DNA of 16,115 nucleotides. Origin: an uncultured Dechloromonas sp. Lineage in GTDB: Bacteria > Pseudomonadota > Gammaproteobacteria > Burkholderiales > Rhodocyclaceae. A program made the translations under genes and the position numbers. Below, one piece after another: positions 1-8,360 of this stretch (positions within the stretch are counted from its first letter, which is position 1; every line of letters starts with the position of its first letter). The DNA lies in contig CAMKYP010000028.1 of the NCBI GenBank assembly GCA_946477505.1, forward strand, positions 1 through 16,115, written 5' to 3'. Under the pieces are notes generated by a model that saw only the letters and a list, made by a program, of their open reading frames with translations, did no database searches and was not told the DNA's origin.

Positions 1-203
1 TGGTGATCGTCAAGCACAATGCGACCTTCCTGTCGGCCTATGCCCACAATCGCAAGATACTGGTCAAGGAAGGGCAGCAGGTTACCCGGGGCCAGAAAAT
101 CGCGGAAATGGGCAATACCGATGCGGACTCGGTGAAGCTTCACTTTGAAATCCGCAAACAGGGCAAACCGGTCGATCCTTCGGTCTATCTCCCGAAACGA
201 TGA
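1..203 (+). CDS. nlpD: NlpD, C-terminal end (LytM/M23 domain, partial)
   Basis: This is the last ~67 codons of a gene that begins outside the window (first full codon at position 3). The residues show the end of a LytM/M23 fold: SAYAHN, a GQKIAEMGNT stretch, then KLHFEIRKQGKPVDPSVYLP. In active M23 peptidases the final metal motif is HxH; here the first His is Lys (KLH), matching the degenerate site of E. coli NlpD. NlpD is an outer-membrane lipoprotein that activates the amidase AmiC at the septum and is not itself a hydrolase. Its stop (201-203) overlaps the rpoS start in an ATGA, the classic nlpD-rpoS arrangement; the main rpoS promoter normally lies within nlpD, here upstream of the window. 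The identification is strong because of both sequence and neighbour. Confidence 0.93.
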   Translation, partial: VIVKHNATFLSAYAHNRKILVKEGQQVTRGQKIAEMGNTDADSVKLHFEIRKQGKPVDPSVYLPKR

Positions 204-1129
204 GCGAGACCGGCGACGACATCGGGGATGATTTCGAGGGGCAACCCGATGAATCCCTGTTGCCGCCGGAGACGGAGCCTGTCACACCGGAAATCGAGCT
301 GCTTGAGGATGTGACGCAGCTTTATCTGTCGGAAATCGGGGCCAAGCCCTTGCTGACGCCGGAAGAGGAACTGGAGACGTCACGCTTGGTACGTCAGGGC
401 GACTTTTCTGCCCGCCAGCGCATGATTGAGCACAACCTGCGGCTGGTGGTGAATATTGCCAAGCATTACCTGAATCGCGGTATTCCTTTGCTTGATCTGG
501 TCGAGGAGGGCAACCTCGGCTTGATCCACGCCCTGGAGAAATTCGATCCGGAGCGTGGTTTCAGGTTCTCGACCTATGCGACCTGGTGGATACGCCAGAA
601 TATCGAACGCGGCATCATGAACCAGTCGCGGACCATCCGCCTGCCGGTTCATATCGTCAAGGAAATCAACGTTGTACTCCGTGCCATGCGGCATCTGGAA
701 TCGGAGGACAAGCGCGATTCGACTGTGGAGCGTATTGCTGCGCTGATCGACCGGCCGGTCGACGATGTGCGCCGTATCCTGTCGCTCAACGAACACATTG
801 CATCGCTCGATGCGCCGCTGGAAATCGATCCCAATCATACGATCGGTGAGAACATCGCCGACGAAGGCAGTGCCGATCCGGAATCCCTGCTGCAGGAAAG
901 CGAAATCGGTTTGCTGGTCGATGACTGGTTGGCGCAGCTATCCGAACGCCAGCGCTCGGTTATCGAGCGCCGCTATGGTCTTAACGGCGCCGACGTGGCG
1001 ACGCTGGACGCCATTGCCACCGACCTCGGCCTGACCCGCGAGCGGGTTCGTCAGATCCAGATCGAGGGGCTGGATCGTCTGCGCAAGATCATCAAGCGCG
1101 GCAATATCTCCCGCGATTCTCTGCTGTAG
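200..1129 (+). CDS. rpoS: RNA polymerase sigma factor RpoS
   Basis: A 309-residue group 2 sigma-70 factor that directs RNA polymerase to stationary-phase and general-stress promoters. Region 1.2 is at ~37-68 (VTQLYLSEIGAKPLLTPEEE). Region 2 is at ~71-155, with core binding and -10 recognition around DLVEEGNLGLIHALEKFD, FSTYATWWIRQNIERG and NQSRTIRLPVHI. Region 3 follows to ~230, and region 4 is at ~245-303, with the -35-binding helix-turn-helix LGLTRERVRQIQIEGLDRLR. The acidic N-terminus and nlpD neighbour point to RpoS rather than RpoD or RpoH. The ATG at 200 overlaps the nlpD stop and has no good Shine-Dalgarno, so translational coupling is likely. The 3' end overlaps the convergent mltB by 38 bp, with no terminator between them. 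Length is normal for the family. Confidence 0.96.
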   Translation: MSETGDDIGDDFEGQPDESLLPPETEPVTPEIELLEDVTQLYLSEIGAKPLLTPEEELETSRLVRQGDFSARQRMIEHNLRLVVNIAKHYLNRGIPLLDLVEEGNLGLIHALEKFDPERGFRFSTYATWWIRQNIERGIMNQSRTIRLPVHIVKEINVVLRAMRHLESEDKRDSTVERIAALIDRPVDDVRRILSLNEHIASLDAPLEIDPNHTIGENIADEGSADPESLLQESEIGLLVDDWLAQLSERQRSVIERRYGLNGADVATLDAIATDLGLTRERVRQIQIEGLDRLRKIIKRGNISRDSLL

Positions 1130-2138
1130 CCGGAAGCTGGGTGCACAGCCGGTTGCGAATCTCTTCGGCCAGCTGGAATACCGACATCGCATAGAAGCTC
1201 GATCGGTTGTAGCGGGTGATGACGTAGAAGTTTTCGAAACCCAGCCAGTATTCGGTTTCCTTGTTTGGCGAGACCAGATCGATCAGGGCGACGGTGGCTT
1301 GCGGGTCGGTTTCGGCACGGATGCCTTTGGCAGCCAGCTCCGCAGCCTTCAGGCTCGGACGAATGCCGGCCTGGAGCAGCGACGGATCAGGCGTGCCATT
1401 CGTTGCGGCGGACACGGCGATGGCCTGTCCGGCCTGCCAGCCGTGTTGTTCCAGAAAACGGGCGACGCTGCCGATGGCATCGTCGACGCTGTTGCTAAGG
1501 TCGACGCGCTGGTCGCCGTCGAAGTCGACCGCATAGCGGCGTTGGCTGCCCGGCATGAACTGCGGGATGCCGATGGCGCCGGCGAAGGAACCCTTCACGG
1601 CGAGCGGATCGAGGGCGTTTTCCCGCGACAGGAGAAGGAATTGTTCGAGTTCGGTGCGGAAAAACTCGGCGCGGGGCGGGTATTTGAAAGCGAGGGTCGC
1701 CAGTGCTTCGAGAACGCGAAAGCCGCCGGTATTGCGGCCGTATTCGGTTTCGACACCGATGATCGCAACGATGATCTCGGGCGGCACGCCATACAAAGCG
1801 CTGGCCTTGACGAGTTGCCCCTCGTTTTCTTGCCAGAAACGCACGCCGCCATCAATGCGGCGATCGTTCAAAAAGCGCGGGCGGTAGCGCTCCCATGAGC
1901 GTTGCAGCGGCGAACTGGGTGGCTTGATCAGTTGCAGTACCTTGGTGTTCGGACGGATCTGGGCGAATTGGGAGAGCAGGGTGTCGGCATTGAAACCGTG
2001 CCGTTGTTCCAGATCGCGGGCAAAGTCGACGACCGCCGGTTCATCGGCAAAGCTGGTGGTCTGCGCGCCGGCGTGACCATACAGTGCGGTCGATATGAGG
2101 AGCAGCGTGGCCAGGGTGTTTTTGAGCTTGAGATTCAT
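1092..2138 (-). CDS. mltB: Lytic murein transglycosylase B
   Basis: A 348-residue periplasmic transglycosylase of the MltB/SltB family, which cleaves the MurNAc-GlcNAc bond of peptidoglycan to give 1,6-anhydroMurNAc ends. Residues 1 to ~25 form a signal peptide ending near GHAGA; no lipobox cysteine is seen, so it is probably soluble rather than lipid-anchored. The catalytic region follows: YGVPPEIIVAIIGVETEYGR holds the likely catalytic Glu130, followed by NTGGFRVLEALATLAFKYP and the motif FAGAIGIPQFMPGSQRRYAVDFDGDQRVDL. It is the last gene of the leftward operon: its ATG overlaps the tgpA stop, and its own stop lies inside the 3' end of rpoS. This suggests wall remodelling linked to the transglutaminase upstream. 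Confidence 0.93.
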   Translation of the reverse strand: MNLKLKNTLATLLLISTALYGHAGAQTTSFADEPAVVDFARDLEQRHGFNADTLLSQFAQIRPNTKVLQLIKPPSSPLQRSWERYRPRFLNDRRIDGGVRFWQENEGQLVKASALYGVPPEIIVAIIGVETEYGRNTGGFRVLEALATLAFKYPPRAEFFRTELEQFLLLSRENALDPLAVKGSFAGAIGIPQFMPGSQRRYAVDFDGDQRVDLSNSVDDAIGSVARFLEQHGWQAGQAIAVSAATNGTPDPSLLQAGIRPSLKAAELAAKGIRAETDPQATVALIDLVSPNKETEYWLGFENFYVITRYNRSSFYAMSVFQLAEEIRNRLCTQLPATAENRGRYCRA

Positions 2139-4075
2139 TGTTCAAATCGCGCGACGGCATCGCGCAATGGGGTCAGGTTGTCGTTGGCGTCGCCGTAGCG
2201 GACCCGAAGGTAGGCATCGACGACATTCTGGAAAGCTTCGCCCAGCTCCGGGTGTTGTTCCCGCACGCGCTGCGCCAATGCCATCGGCGTTTCCCAGGGC
2301 GCGCAGTGTACCTGTCTTCTGGCGAGTTGGCGCAGGGCTTTGTGCCAAAGCCGGAGGGCTGGATCGATTCTCGGTCGTTGATAGAGCGTCCACGCAGTCG
2401 TGGCAGCGAGCAGTATGCCGCAGACGATGCCCATCAGTGTTGCCAGACTGCGCCAGTCGGTGTCCGGGAGGCCGAGGCGGGACAGCAATTCGCGCTGGCG
2501 TTGCGGGTCGTAGCCCAGTATGTGCTGATTCCACGCATTATTGACGGCTTCCCAGCGGTAACGCAGGTTGCGCAGCCAGTCGGCACGCAGTTGCACAAGG
2601 GCGGGCAGGGGTTCGCCGAAGGCCAGGGCGTCGACGATGCCGGTTTCAATGCGGGCGGGGGAGACCGAGGCGGTCGGGTCGACGCGCAACCATCCGCGCC
2701 CCTCCAGCCAGACTTCCGCCCAGGCATGGGCGTCGGATTGCCGGACGACCAGGTGGCCGTCGAGCGGATTGAGCTCCCCGCCCTGGTAGCCTGTGACGAC
2801 GCGGGCCGGGATGCCCGCCGCCCGCATTAGAAAGACAAAGGCGCCGGCATAGTGCTCGCAGAAACCGCGTCGGGTCACGAACAGGAACTCGTCGATCCCG
2901 TTCGGGCCGAGGAGCGGCGGTTGCAGGGTGTAGGTGAATTCGGCCGCGAAAAGGTCTTGCGCCTTGCGGATGATCTCCTCGGGACGGAGACCGGTTTGCC
3001 GCCAGCCGAGCGCCAGGGCACGGGTTTTCGGGTTCGCTTGCGCCGGGATGCTGAGGTTGCGCTGCAGCGTTTGCGGGTCCTCGTCGGCATTGAAACGATA
3101 GTCGAGACTGGCGGCGAGCGCGAAACGTTGCCGCTCGGTTACTGGCTGGCGCTGGGTGGCAGCGAGGGCGGCATTCAGGAAGATGCCCTCGGGCAGGCTG
3201 ACTGGCGCGTCGAGGGCCAGTATCCAGCGCTGGTTGTGTGCTTCCAGCGTCAGTTCGTAGCGGACCGGAGGCGACATCCTGTCCAGCGCTGCCGCGGCGC
3301 CTTGTCCGGTGTGCGGCCGCCAGGTCGTGCCGTCGAAATTCTCCAGAACCGGGCCGCGCCAATAGAGCTTGTGCTTGGCGGGCGGCGCATCGATGAAGCG
3401 GGCGCGGAATGCGATGTCGGCGCTCTGCGCCAAGCGGGAAATGCTGCCCGGCGACATGCTGTCGGAGAGGCCGGTCATGCCGGCGTGCGCATCCGATGGC
3501 AGCCCCCACAGCGGGCCGGATATGCGGGGGAATAACAGATAGAGCACCAGCATGAACGGGATCGCTTGCAGGCACAGCCTGGCCGCGTAACGCAGGCTCG
3601 CGCCGCCCGTGTTCGATGGCCCGCCGTGCAGGCGGATCAGGGTGGTCGTCAGCAGCCAGAGCGCGAACAGCAGCCAGATGCCCGTCGGGATGCTCTGGGA
3701 GTAGAGGTAATGTGTGAGCAGCAGGAAATAACCGAGCACGACGACGACCATGGCATCCCGCCGTGACTTCAGTTCGAGCAGTTTCATTGCCATGAAAACC
3801 ACCAGCATGGCGACGCCGGCATCGCGTCCGAACAAGGTTCGGAACTCGATCAGGATGCCAGCGCAGCCGGCGACTACCAGCAGGATCAGCAGCCAGCGAC
3901 CGGGCAGGCGCTCGTCTTTCCACCACAAGCGTACCGCCCAGAGCAGCAAAAGCAGGCTGAGCGCGCTCAGCCAGTAGGCCTGGTGCGAAACGTGCGGTGC
4001 GGCGGTGGCCACGGCGCTGGCAAATAGCCAGGGGCTTGCCTGGCGTTCGAGAGCTTGGTCGGCGCGCGTGCTCAT
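2135..4075 (-). CDS. tgpA: TgpA-like membrane transglutaminase (DUF3488/DUF4129)
   Basis: An inner-membrane protein of 646 residues when started at the ATG at 4075. I prefer this to an in-frame start ten codons earlier because it gives an ATGA overlap with the DUF58 stop. The N-terminal ~185 residues hold about five to six membrane segments (DUF3488-like). A large periplasmic domain then carries the transglutaminase core: Cys406 in RRGFCEHYA, His450 in SDAHAWAEVW and Asp466 in LRVDPTAS, a complete Cys-His-Asp triad. One more membrane helix (~545-565) precedes a cytoplasmic DUF4129-type tail. Pseudomonas aeruginosa TgpA is essential with transglutaminase activity, but its physiological substrate is unclear, so the substrate here is unknown. 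It sits third in moxR-DUF58-tgpA-mltB. Confidence 0.9.
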   Translation of the reverse strand: MSTRADQALERQASPWLFASAVATAAPHVSHQAYWLSALSLLLLLWAVRLWWKDERLPGRWLLILLVVAGCAGILIEFRTLFGRDAGVAMLVVFMAMKLLELKSRRDAMVVVVLGYFLLLTHYLYSQSIPTGIWLLFALWLLTTTLIRLHGGPSNTGGASLRYAARLCLQAIPFMLVLYLLFPRISGPLWGLPSDAHAGMTGLSDSMSPGSISRLAQSADIAFRARFIDAPPAKHKLYWRGPVLENFDGTTWRPHTGQGAAAALDRMSPPVRYELTLEAHNQRWILALDAPVSLPEGIFLNAALAATQRQPVTERQRFALAASLDYRFNADEDPQTLQRNLSIPAQANPKTRALALGWRQTGLRPEEIIRKAQDLFAAEFTYTLQPPLLGPNGIDEFLFVTRRGFCEHYAGAFVFLMRAAGIPARVVTGYQGGELNPLDGHLVVRQSDAHAWAEVWLEGRGWLRVDPTASVSPARIETGIVDALAFGEPLPALVQLRADWLRNLRYRWEAVNNAWNQHILGYDPQRQRELLSRLGLPDTDWRSLATLMGIVCGILLAATTAWTLYQRPRIDPALRLWHKALRQLARRQVHCAPWETPMALAQRVREQHPELGEAFQNVVDAYLRVRYGDANDNLTPLRDAVARFEQ

Positions 4076-5025
4076 TCTGGAAACAGGGCCAGCGCTTCGA
4101 GGCAACGTCGGCAGTGCCGGTCGCCACGCTCAGGTGGCAAGGAGAGATTGGGGAGGCGCAGGCCGTAAGGGTTGCCGGCAGCCTCGGCGGCGAGTATCCC
4201 TCCGGCGAGCATGCCGAGGCGTACTTCGTCGGAGACCCCCGGGGCGGTGTTTTGCCAGTCGAAAACCTGCTCGCTTTGCATGCCGCCGGCAAATTCCTTG
4301 ATCAGCAGCGGCCCTTCGCCGGCATGGCGGGCGCTGGCTTTCCATGCAACGTGGCGCGGCGAATCAGCGGGCTGCCTTTCGCGGAAGCCCGAGAAGTCCT
4401 CTTGTCCGCCGTCGCCGTGCAGATTGTCGCCGCGCTGGCTGGCGCTCGCCGTCGGCATGGGGGCTGTGACGGGTTGGGGGTAGACCAGGCAACGCATCTC
4501 GGGCTGAAGGTAAGACCAGGCTGTAAACAAGCCGAGCGGATACCGGGTTGTCAGGCGTACCGGCGGCAAGGTCAGCCAGCCTCGCCGATGTGCCTGCAGC
4601 GGTACGCGAACCCGGGTCTTGCCCAGGCTTGCAACGGCTGCGCTGACCGGCAGGTCGACGTCGGCGGCGAGTTCAAGCGCCAGACGTGGGCTCTGCCGGT
4701 CATTATCGAGCGAAAGCTGGAAAAAGGCCGTTTCGCCCGCGAATACGGGGTCGCAGCGTCCTGGTGTGATGATCAGGCCGAACAGGTTGCGAAACGTGTG
4801 GATCATGCCGACGATGCCCAACCCGGCCAGCAGGAAGACCAGCGCATGGCCCAGCGCCAGGTTGTAGTTGATGGCACCGAGTAGCATGACGACCAAGGCC
4901 AGTGCGAAGAGCAAGCCGCCGCGCGAAGGGAAGATGAAAATGCGTCGCTGGCCGAGTCGCAGCGGCCCCGTGCCGTCGCTCTTCCAGCGGAAAAGAAGCT
5001 GCTTCAGATACGGGCCGATTTTCAC
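4072..5025 (-). CDS. DUF58 domain membrane protein
   Basis: A 317-residue protein with two hydrophobic segments near the N-terminus (~35-53 and ~57-76), followed by a soluble part. The DUF58 signature is at ~211-233, FSGFRERQPADSPRHVAWKA then SAR, matching the usual pattern of a G-x-R core, a basic residue, and W-x-x-SAR. DUF58 proteins are constant partners of MoxR ATPases and transglutaminase-like proteins, but their biochemical role is not settled. Translation starts at a GTG (5023-5025), three bases after the moxR stop, and the stop overlaps the tgpA ATG, so the genes are tightly coupled. In the same position relative to moxR, other bacteria carry von Willebrand-like DUF58 proteins. Confidence 0.88.
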   Translation of the reverse strand: MKIGPYLKQLLFRWKSDGTGPLRLGQRRIFIFPSRGGLLFALALVVMLLGAINYNLALGHALVFLLAGLGIVGMIHTFRNLFGLIITPGRCDPVFAGETAFFQLSLDNDRQSPRLALELAADVDLPVSAAVASLGKTRVRVPLQAHRRGWLTLPPVRLTTRYPLGLFTAWSYLQPEMRCLVYPQPVTAPMPTASASQRGDNLHGDGGQEDFSGFRERQPADSPRHVAWKASARHAGEGPLLIKEFAGGMQSEQVFDWQNTAPGVSDEVRLGMLAGGILAAEAAGNPYGLRLPNLSLPPERGDRHCRRCLEALALFPE

Positions 5026-5028
5026 GGA

Positions 5029-5979
5029 TCAGGGAATCGCGACGCTGCGGATCAGGCGGGTGATGTCCTCCATCTGCGCGTGGCCGCCGGTCTGTGTCGT
5101 GCGCAGGCGATGGCGTGCCACTGCCGGCAGCACGGCCTGCACATCGTCCGGGATGACCATTTTCCGGCCATCCAGCCAGGCCCAGGCACGGGCGGCCGAG
5201 AGCAACGCGAGCCCGGCGCGGGGCGACAGGCCGTGCTGGAAAGCCGGGTCGTGACGTGTCGCATCGACCAGCGCCTGAACGTAGTCGATGAGCGGGGGGG
5301 CGGCATGGACCTGGGCAACCGCCTGTTGGACGGCGGGTAGTTCGGTCGGTGAAATCCGGCTGCTCAGCGTGTCTGCCCGGTTGCGCTGCCCGCCGGCGGC
5401 GAGCAAGGCTCTCTCGGCACTCGGGTCCGGGTAGCCCAGTTCGATACGCATCAGGAAGCGGTCGAGTTGGGATTCGGGCAAGGGGAATGTACCGATCTGG
5501 TGCGCCGGGTTCTGCGTGGCGATGACGAAGAACGGCTGCGGCAGCGGGCGGGTCTGCCCTTCGGCCGTGACCTGGCCTTCCTCCATGGCTTCGAGTAGCG
5601 CGCTCTGGGTTTTCGGCGTGGCACGATTGATTTCATCAGCGAGCACCAGTTGCGCGAAAACGGGGCCGGGCAGGAAGCGGAATTCGCTCTTGTCGCGCTC
5701 GAAGATCGAAACCCCGGTGATGTCGGCGGGCAACAGGTCGCTGGTGAACTGGATGCGCGAAAACTGCAGCCCGAGCAGGCGGGCCAGGGCATGGGCCAGT
5801 GTCGTCTTGCCCATGCCGGGCAGATCCTCGATCAGCAGATGGCCGCCAGCGAGCAGGCAGGCGACCGCCAACCTGATCTCGGTGTGCTTGCCGAGAATGA
5901 TCTGTCCGGCTTCGCTCAGGATCTGGTCGAAAGGCTGGGGAGGTCCGGCAAGTGCCGAAAGTTTGCTTTTTAGCATCAT
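5029..5979 (-). CDS. moxR: MoxR-family AAA+ ATPase
   Basis: A 316-residue cytoplasmic AAA+ ATPase. The Walker A motif is LPGMGKTT (residues 53-60), Walker B is LVLADEINRA (~111-120), and sensor 1 is FFVIATQNP (~150-158). The MoxR signatures NRATPKTQSALLEAMEEGQVT and FPLPESQLDRFLMRI follow. The C-terminal lid has SPRAGLALLSAARAWAWLDGR and the VIPDDV motif. MoxR proteins are thought to act as chaperones that activate or assemble partners encoded beside them. Here it is the first gene of an operon with a DUF58 protein, a transglutaminase and MltB. Two consecutive ATGs (5979 and 5976) could both serve as start. The promoter should lie in 5980-6060 on this strand; I see an AT-rich patch but no convincing pair of hexamers. 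Confidence 0.93.
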   Translation of the reverse strand: MMLKSKLSALAGPPQPFDQILSEAGQIILGKHTEIRLAVACLLAGGHLLIEDLPGMGKTTLAHALARLLGLQFSRIQFTSDLLPADITGVSIFERDKSEFRFLPGPVFAQLVLADEINRATPKTQSALLEAMEEGQVTAEGQTRPLPQPFFVIATQNPAHQIGTFPLPESQLDRFLMRIELGYPDPSAERALLAAGGQRNRADTLSSRISPTELPAVQQAVAQVHAAPPLIDYVQALVDATRHDPAFQHGLSPRAGLALLSAARAWAWLDGRKMVIPDDVQAVLPAVARHRLRTTQTGGHAQMEDITRLIRSVAIP

Positions 5980-6016
5980 CGATGTCCGTCGTTGCAGCGT
6001 TACGCGATTCTAATGC

Positions 6017-6046
6017 TTGAAGCGGCCGATATATTGGGACGATAAT
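6017..6046 (+). promoter_or_regulatory. Predicted sigma-70 promoter of the deacetylase gene
   Basis: TTGAAG at 6017-6022 and GATAAT at 6041-6046 are separated by 18 bp, a good sigma-70 match ~50 bp upstream of the deacetylase start. It lies in the 117-bp gap between the divergent moxR and deacetylase genes. It was found by eye only. Confidence 0.5.
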
Positions 6047-6096
6047 GGCATTTCGACGTGCGCCTTTTTGTGCGCCGGTTCGCAGAGAGAGAACAA

Positions 6097-7023
6097 GTGA
6101 CGACCACTGCCTTCATCACCCATCGCGACTGCCAGTTGCACGACATGGGATCGCATCACCCGGAATGCCCGCAACGTCTCACAGCCATCAATGATCACCT
6201 GATTGCCCAGGGGATCGATGCCTACTTCGTCTACTACGACGCACCGCTGGCTACCTTCGAACAACTGCTGCGCGTCCACCCGGCTTCCCATTTGGAGCGG
6301 ATCAAGCGTGCTTCTCCGGAAATGGGTGTTGTCCATCTCGACCCCGATACCGCCATGAATCCGCACACCTGGCAAGCTGCACTGCGTTCCGCCGGGGCCG
6401 GGTGTCACGCTGTCGACCTCGTCATGAAAGGCGAAATCGAGAATGCGTTCTGCGCGGTTCGCCCGCCGGGTCATCACTGCGAAAAGTCCACACCCATGGG
6501 CTTCTGCTTCTTCAACAACATCGGCGTCGCGGCGATGCATGCCATCAAGGCCCATGGTCTGGAGCGTGTCGCCATCATCGACTTCGACGTACACCATGGC
6601 AACGGTACCGAAGACTGCTTTGCCGGTGACGAGCGGGTATTGATGTGCAGCATTTTCCAGCACCCGTTCTACCCCTACAGCGGGACCGACAAGCCCGCCG
6701 CCAATATGTGCAACGTGCCGCTAGCGGCCGGTAGCGGCGGTGAGGAATTCCGCGATGCCGTGATGCAGGTATGGACGCCGCGCCTGCGCGAATTCAAGCC
6801 GCAGATGATCCTCATTTCAGCAGGTTTCGATGCCCATTACGAGGATGACATGGGGGGGCTGAAGCTGGTCGAGAAGGACTATGCCTGGGCAACCGATCAT
6901 CTGAAAAAGCTGGCGGCCGAAATGTGCGACAAGCGCATCGTTTCGATGCTTGAAGGCGGCTACGTGATGACCTCGCTGGCCCGTAGCGTCGGCGCGCACC
7001 TGCGTTCGCTGGCCGATCTGTAA
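6097..7023 (+). CDS. HDAC-like (class II) deacetylase family protein
   Basis: A cytoplasmic zinc hydrolase of the arginase/deacetylase fold, 308 residues from a GTG at 6097 that is preceded by AGAGAGA. An ATG 39 bp upstream (6058) is in frame, but the extra Arg-rich residues look unnatural. Catalytic features are complete: RPPGHHCEKSTPMGFCFFNN has the His126-His127 pair; IIDFDVHHGNGTED has zinc ligands Asp164 and His166; ISAGFDAHYEDD has Asp245; LEGGY has the transition-state Tyr289. Bacterial members include acetoin-utilisation-type, acetylpolyamine and protein deacetylases; the substrate cannot be told from sequence alone. It is monocistronic: its own promoter lies upstream and an intrinsic terminator follows at once. 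Confidence 0.92.
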   Translation: MTTTAFITHRDCQLHDMGSHHPECPQRLTAINDHLIAQGIDAYFVYYDAPLATFEQLLRVHPASHLERIKRASPEMGVVHLDPDTAMNPHTWQAALRSAGAGCHAVDLVMKGEIENAFCAVRPPGHHCEKSTPMGFCFFNNIGVAAMHAIKAHGLERVAIIDFDVHHGNGTEDCFAGDERVLMCSIFQHPFYPYSGTDKPAANMCNVPLAAGSGGEEFRDAVMQVWTPRLREFKPQMILISAGFDAHYEDDMGGLKLVEKDYAWATDHLKKLAAEMCDKRIVSMLEGGYVMTSLARSVGAHLRSLADL

Positions 7024-7048
7024 GCGCTTAATCCTTTAGGAAAAGGGC

Positions 7049-7078
7049 AGGCTGGGGTAAAATCCAGCCTCTTTTTTC
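7049..7078 (+). terminator. Intrinsic terminator after the deacetylase gene
   Basis: A 7-bp stem AGGCTGG (7049-7055) and CCAGCCT (7064-7070) with an 8-nt loop, followed by CTTTTTT. The loop contains TAAAAT, which could double as a weak -10 box for lysC. Confidence 0.85.
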
Positions 7079-7107
7079 TCGTTTGCAACGTTTAACCGGA
7101 TGAATCC

Positions 7108-8328
7108 ATGGCGTTGATTGTTCAAAAATACGGCGGCACGTCGGTCGGCAACCCCGAGCGCATCAAGAACGTCGCCAAGCGCGTTGCCAAGTTCCACGCG
7201 CAGGGCCACCAGGTCGTGGTGGTCGTTTCCGCAATGAGCGGCGAAACCAACAAGCTGATCGCACTGGCCAAAGAAGTCCAGGCCAACCCGGACCCGCGTG
7301 AGCTGGATCAGATCTGCGCCACTGGCGAACAGGTCACTATCGGCCTGCTGTCGATGGCGCTGAAGAGCATCGGTGTTCCGGCCCGCAGCTACACCGGCGG
7401 TCAGGTCAAGGTTCTGACCGACAGCACCTTCACCAAGGCGCGTATCTTGTCGATCGACGAGACCAACATGCGCCGTGACCTCGACGAGGGCAAGGTTGTG
7501 GTTGTCGCCGGTTTCCAGGGCGTCGACGCCGATGGCAACATCACTACGCTCGGCCGTGGCGGTTCCGATACCTCCGGCGTTGCCCTGGCGGCTGCCCTGA
7601 GGGCGGACGAGTGCCAGATCTACACTGACGTCGATGGCGTCTACACGACCGATCCGCGCGTCGTGCCCGAAGCCAAGAAGCTCGACACCATCACCTTCGA
7701 GGAAATGCTGGAAATGGCCAGCCTCGGCTCCAAGGTGCTGCAGATTCGCTCGGTCGAATTCGCCGGCAAGTACAAGGTCAAACTGCGCGTTCTTTCCAGC
7801 TTCCAGGACGAAGGGGAAGGCACGCTGATCACTGTTGAGGAAGACAAGAACATGGAACAACCGATCATCTCCGGTATCGCCTTCAATCGCGACGAAGCCA
7901 AGCTGACCATGCTCGGCGTTCCGGACACCCCGGGCATCGCCTACCAGATTCTGGGTGCCATTGCCGACGCCAATATCGACGTCGACATGATCATCCAGAA
8001 CGTCGGCCACGACGGCACCACCGACTTCTCCTTCACCGTCAATCGCGGCGACTTCGCCAAGGCGCAAGCCATCCTTGAGGCCACTAAGGCCAAGCTGGGT
8101 GCTCGCGAGATCACCGGCGACAACAAGATCTGCAAGGTCTCGGCGGTGGGCGTCGGCATGCGTTCGCATCCGGGCGTCGCCTCCAAGATGTTCAAGGCGC
8201 TGGCTGACGAGGGCATCAATATCCAGATGATTTCGACCTCCGAGATCAAGATTTCCGTCGTCATCGACGAAAAATATCTGGAACTGGCCGTGCGCGTCCT
8301 GCACCGCACCTTCGGTCTGGATCAGTAA
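7108..8328 (+). CDS. lysC: Aspartate kinase
   Basis: This enzyme phosphorylates L-aspartate with ATP, the first step towards lysine, threonine, methionine and diaminopimelate. The 406-residue chain has an amino-acid kinase domain followed by two ACT domains. The start VQKYGGTSVGNPERI holds the KYGGTS nucleotide/aspartate motif; SAMSGETNKL is at ~41-50; GRGGSDTSGVALAAAL is at ~149-164; YTDVDGVYTTDPRVV and ASLGSKVLQIRSVEFAGKY complete the catalytic half. ACT 1 begins at ~263 (LTMLGVPDTPGIAYQIL) and ACT 2 at ~345 (VSAVGVGMRSHPGVASKMF), the sites of lysine/threonine feedback in this family. Length is typical of the ~405-residue monofunctional class of betaproteobacteria. It lies between a terminator and tRNA-Ser. 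No convincing promoter was found other than a TAAAAT within the upstream terminator loop. Confidence 0.97.
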   Translation: MALIVQKYGGTSVGNPERIKNVAKRVAKFHAQGHQVVVVVSAMSGETNKLIALAKEVQANPDPRELDQICATGEQVTIGLLSMALKSIGVPARSYTGGQVKVLTDSTFTKARILSIDETNMRRDLDEGKVVVVAGFQGVDADGNITTLGRGGSDTSGVALAAALRADECQIYTDVDGVYTTDPRVVPEAKKLDTITFEEMLEMASLGSKVLQIRSVEFAGKYKVKLRVLSSFQDEGEGTLITVEEDKNMEQPIISGIAFNRDEAKLTMLGVPDTPGIAYQILGAIADANIDVDMIIQNVGHDGTTDFSFTVNRGDFAKAQAILEATKAKLGAREITGDNKICKVSAVGVGMRSHPGVASKMFKALADEGINIQMISTSEIKISVVIDEKYLELAVRVLHRTFGLDQ

Positions 8329-8331
8329 GGT

Positions 8332-8360
8332 TTGACCAAAGGGCGCGGAGCCTATATCAT
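8332..8360 (+). promoter_or_regulatory. Predicted promoter of tRNA-Ser
   Basis: TTGACC (8332-8337), a 17-bp spacer, then TATCAT (8355-8360) gives a good sigma-70 promoter 18 bp before the mature tRNA. The inverted repeat GGCGCGGA (8342-8349) / TCCGCGCC (8360-8367) overlaps the spacer and transcription start; the GC-rich discriminator GCGCC is typical of stringently controlled stable-RNA promoters. Confidence 0.65.

Noticed and set aside
2646..4292. Very long open frame (548 codons) on the minus strand overlapping tgpA and DUF58
   Set aside because: It is in another frame of two clearly identified genes, is rich in Arg, Ala and Pro, and has no domain. It is a GC-rich shadow.
3997..4884. Plus-strand frame of 295 codons opposite the DUF58 gene
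   Set aside because: No ribosome site or domain is seen, and the opposite strand codes for a conserved protein with tight operon junctions.
7036..8304. Long frame (422 codons) antisense to lysC
   Set aside because: It mirrors lysC codon structure, has no recognisable motif, and would run across the deacetylase terminator. It is a shadow of lysC.
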